DNA from: Myoxocephalus aenaeus
Taxonomy: Eukaryota > Chordata > Actinopteri > Perciformes > Cottidae
Direction: 5' to 3'
DNA length: 64,000 nt
NCBI GenBank assembly: GCA_038501785.1
Contig: JBAMJR010000695.1
Span: forward strand, 10,001 to 74,000
Part shown: positions 61,008 through 64,000 of the stretch, piece by piece
How the letters are laid out: each line of letters starts with the position of its first letter
Numbering within the stretch: position 1 is the first letter of the stretch
Notes under the pieces: generated by a model
The model's database searches: none
Seen by the model: the letters and a program-made list of their open reading frames with translations, nothing else
What the model was told of the DNA's origin: nothing
Position numbers and translations under genes: made by a program

Positions 61008-61307
61008 CCATGCTTGACCGTGGAGGACGAGAAGGTGGGCTGCGTGAGGTCCGGGAACTTGGCCAGCAGCTGCAGAAACTCCTCAGCCGCTGTCAGCATG
61101 CTAGTCAACCTGGTAGAGCCCGCTCCACTTAGCGTACATGGGTAAGAACAAAAAGTCACAGCATTTATCAGGCGGCGGCCTTTGACGTCCACCAATAATC
61201 CATAAGCGCACAGAAAATTCGCGCCCAGCAGGGGAACGGCAATTTTGGCAGTGACAAAGTCCCAACTAAAATGCTGCCCCATAAACTCCAGCTCCAGGCA
61301 CCGTGTC

Positions 61308-61671
61308 CCAAAAAGTCTGGCTTGTGTCTTCCTAGCAAAGCCAACATTTTGTCCATTAGCTCCGACGGCTTGCTGTCGCCGAGGCCGCTCAGCGCAAGCA
61401 ACCGGCGAGCCCGCTCAGGGTCCGACAGTCCGAAAATCTTCAACAGCATGCTTTTCAAAACAACGTACTTGTCTCTCTCTGGCGGATCTTCCAGAATGCT
61501 CACCACTCTGCCTGCTGTCGAACTGCCGAGGGCCGCCACGACATAGTAGTACTTTGTAGCGTCCGCTGTAATGTCTCTGAGGGCGAACTGCGCTTCCGTT
61601 TGAGCAAACCACACCGATGCTTGCGACTCCCAAAACTCTGGCTGCTTGAGTGAAACCGCGTGCGTCGTCAT
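61308..61671 (-). pseudogene. Gypsy gag fragment, copy B
   Basis: Same 121-residue N-terminal gag piece and same deletion junction as copies 1 and A, beginning at the ATG at 61,671. Confidence 0.82.
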
Positions 61672-62122
61672 CTTCTCTCTGGAAACGTCCAGTAGAGACC
61701 AGGGTCACCAATATAGGAGCGAGTAAACAAACGACGAGGCGCCCTTTAACCCTTCGTCCACTGAGCCCGCGGTTTCGCGTGGTGACACTTGAAACTTTTC
61801 TCTAAGTTTCTAAAATATTCACAGCACCCCGATAATACATCGCAAAAATATAATTTTACGTCTGGCGGAAAGAGACGGCTTCCTGCTTCCGGGTGCCTGC
61901 CCAGGCAGAGCCCAGCATAATTTTAACATCATCAAGCAAGCGAAAGGGCAGCAGTGTGTCATCTGACGCTGAAAAATAAAAATAAAAAATCCTTCTCTGT
62001 GATTTGTTGAGTCATATGTCCGTCGCCATTTCGTGAACTAAACAACCAATGTACACTCAGAAAAATCTCAAAAGGACAACCCACTTGAGCATGTACACAC
62101 GCTACAGTTTTCAGTCAACATC

Positions 62123-63075
62123 ATGACGACAAAGAGATTCAACACGGAGGAAGCAAAACGCATGATTCTGGAGACCAGCGAGGAGGAGGACGACGCGTCG
62201 TCGTCAGAGCTCGAAGGCTTTAGTTCTTCTGAGGAAGATGGGTAAGTGTAGTTACTAAACTTTGTTACGTGTCTGTAAGGCTGCATGGTGCAAACTAGTA
62301 ATGTGTACACTGTGCAGGAGAGCACGAGAGCCAGCCACGCGGTGCACACTGCTGTTCACGTTATACAGTCATGATCTGAGTAATGTTTATACACAGTCTG
62401 CTTTGTACAATACTCTGTCCACGTTACTACCACAGTTATGATCTGAGTAATGTTTATACACAGTCTGCTTTGTACAACACTCTGCTTCACGTTACTACCA
62501 CTAATATTTATACATCCAATGCGGAGCCCTATGCTGAAATTACTACCACAGTCATGATCTGAATAATATTTACACATCCAATGTGGAGCATTCTGCTCAA
62601 TCGTTACGTCATCTTTCTTTCAACTGACTAGTATTGATTTATTTTACAGAGAGGAGCACCAGCCGCCCCGACCAGCCTGGCCAGCAAAGAGGCAGCGCGT
62701 TGACCGACGACTAAAAACACCATCTCCAGCAAACAGGGCGCGTGCTGCCCGGCGACTACTTTCACCTCAGGCCAGATCAAGAAAGACAGCAGCACGTGCA
62801 CCACCTGCACCTACGCTGTCCTGGAGGACGGATGAAGACCCGGACACTGCTCCCCCCGTCATCAAGTTCCAGCCCGGACACCAGGTCCACATGTCAGTGC
62901 CACAGCAACACCCATTGAACTCTTCAAACTGTTCTTCCAACTAAGTCCACGGTGGGTCGCAGGGTTTGCGAGCTTTGCAGCATGAAGAAAGTGAGAAAAG
63001 ACACGGCGTGGAAGTGCGAGGCGTGTAACGTTCCCCTCTGCCTGCAGCTGAACAGAAACTGTTTCCATGACTGGC
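62123..63075 (+). pseudogene. PGBD-like transposase remnant
   Basis: Exon 62123-62241 (MTTKRFNTEEAKRMILETSE onward, rich in Glu/Ser) ends at donor GGGTAAGTG. A second exon from 62,650 (acceptor TTTTACAG) has EEHQPPRPAW and DEDPDTAPPVIKF. A frameshift follows near 62,870; SATATPIELFKLFF then appears in another frame, and the sequence jumps directly to the C-terminal zinc-binding segment (CELCSMKK, CEACNVPLC, NCFHDWH) at about 62,944-63,075. The catalytic core is missing. Confidence 0.82.
62367..62590. repeat. About 65-bp tandem repeat in the piggyBac intron
   Basis: Three to four imperfect copies contain CATGATCTGAGTAATGTTTA and GTCTGCTTTGTACAA, within the putative intron 62,242-62,649. Confidence 0.75.
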
Positions 63076-63820
63076 ATGCCATGGCATGAGCATATGCCAT
63101 TGAAGCATATATACTTGTATATTGTAAATGGTCTAGTCTTTGTTCTGTTTTATATTTCTGAATATATATTCTGTACATATTTTCTTTTTTTTTTATAATA
63201 CATATTTTTATTTAAAAAAAAAAAAAAATGTTTTTCATTTGCACACACTCCCTGAAGCTTTATCTGCACTATGAAGTCATTTCTCAGTCCCATTTTTATC
63301 ATTTTGGTGAAAGCTGTGAAAGACCATATTTCTACTCAAAAAACGATAATAAAAACTTTAGTTTTAGACATTTATTTACATGTATCTAACATTTTATTCA
63401 TATATTTCACTGCTTTTGTGAACCTAAAACCTTTGGTAAACCAATTGCCATCACCTAAACAGAGTCACCACCTGAGTAAAGTTAGGTTTTTTCAAGCGAT
63501 ATGAAGAATTTCCAAAAATCGAGATTCCATTTTTCAGCTTTAGTGTCATATTATAAAGTTTTTTTCTTTACACTTTTGCCTTACGACAATGGTGCCTCAT
63601 TATATAGATAGCTGAGATTGTTCTGCAATTTATGATGTAAAACATGGGTATATATCTTATATGCAAGTGCCTTAAAAGGTGAATCTAAGAAAATTATGTC
63701 AAATCGAGAAAATCGACTGAAAATGACCTCCAGTGTGCAGTGAGTTAACCCCCTCGTGTCACCCGGGTTACGCCCCTTCTCTTAAAGGGGCCTTGTGTAT
63801 TCGACACCTTGTCCCGTACA

Positions 63821-63903
63821 CTATGACATTTTACAACACTACAACGAGGAAATTGGGCAAGTCGGTTTCTAGAACTGTCAATAACAGTTTCATTAGTATT
63901 GCA

Positions 63904-63973
<70 letters not shown>

Positions 63974-64000
63974 GCCGTCAGGGCCAGCCAAGCCTTCACT
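63821..64000. repeat. Unit B flank: (TA)n and left end of hAT remnant, cut by the window edge
   Basis: Matches 27,025-27,165 and 42,546-42,715, including GGGCCGTCAGGGCCAGCC at 63,972. The module flank thus continues past position 64,000. Confidence 0.88.

Larger units (their letters stand above)
61750..63744 (+). mobile_element. piggyBac-family transposon relic, internally deleted
   Basis: A 1,995-bp insert in the gypsy 5' LTR is flanked by TTAA on both sides (61,746-61,749 and 63,745-63,748), the piggyBac target site. Ends CCCTTCGTCCACTGAG and (inverted) CTCACTGCACACTGGAG are imperfect terminal repeats. It encodes the acidic N-terminus and the C-terminal Cys/His domain of a PGBD-type transposase but not the DDD catalytic core. 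The homologous LTRs in units 1 and A are uninterrupted. Confidence 0.9.
58167..63820 (-). mobile_element. Defective Ty3/gypsy retrotransposon, copy B, split by a piggyBac relic
   Basis: 3' LTR 58167-58350, pol, gag, and 5' LTR 61712-61749 plus 63749-63820. Without the 1,995-bp insert it would have the same structure as copy A. The CTAT target duplication (58,163-58,166 and 63,821-63,824) and following flank are shared with copy A, so it reached this place by segmental duplication. Confidence 0.94.

Overview
This is a eukaryotic window, almost certainly from a ray-finned fish. Genes are split by GT-AG introns, the coding content is a TTC39-family gene and complement factor I (cfi), and the repeats are those of teleosts: a Ty3/gypsy element, hAT, piggyBac and Tc1-like relics, a tRNA-derived SINE, L2-like tails and long (CA)n/(TA)n tracts. 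I see no bacterial operon, CRISPR array or functional RNA gene.

Layout. (1) 207-21,647 (+): the last 15 exons of a tetratricopeptide-repeat gene, TTC39B-like; its first exons lie left of the window. One intron (3,703-19,281) holds a giant 15.2-kb minisatellite of about 1,550 copies of a 9-10 bp unit. A probable 3' UTR runs to about 24,260. (2) From about 24,508 to the right edge: a tandem array of one module made of cfi upstream DNA, cfi (+), an antisense defective Ty3/gypsy element, and a flank with (TA)n and a hAT element. Unit 1 (24,508-29,351) keeps only two cfi exons, between two internal deletions. Unit A holds cfi-A (30,081-38,643) and gypsy-A (38,889-42,545). Unit B holds cfi-B (48,140-57,921) and gypsy-B (58,167-63,820). 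The A-to-B offset is 18,059 bp at the start codon. All gypsy copies share the same internal deletions and the same flank, so the element inserted once and was then copied with the module. Later insertions mark single units: a SINE in unit 1, an ERV-like fragment with a 1.17-kb LTR in the flank of unit A, and a piggyBac relic (TTAA target site) that splits the 5' LTR in unit B.

Each complete cfi copy resolves into 16 exons whose phases all agree and which encode 637 residues: signal peptide, Pro/Thr-rich linker, FIMAC, SRCR, two LDLa domains, a basic processing site and a trypsin domain. The two proteins differ at about ten residues. In both, the position of the catalytic Asp of the serine-protease triad is Asn, while His, Ser and the S1-pocket Asp are kept. 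That substitution, the cfi array with its recombination scars, and the giant minisatellite are the most notable observations here.
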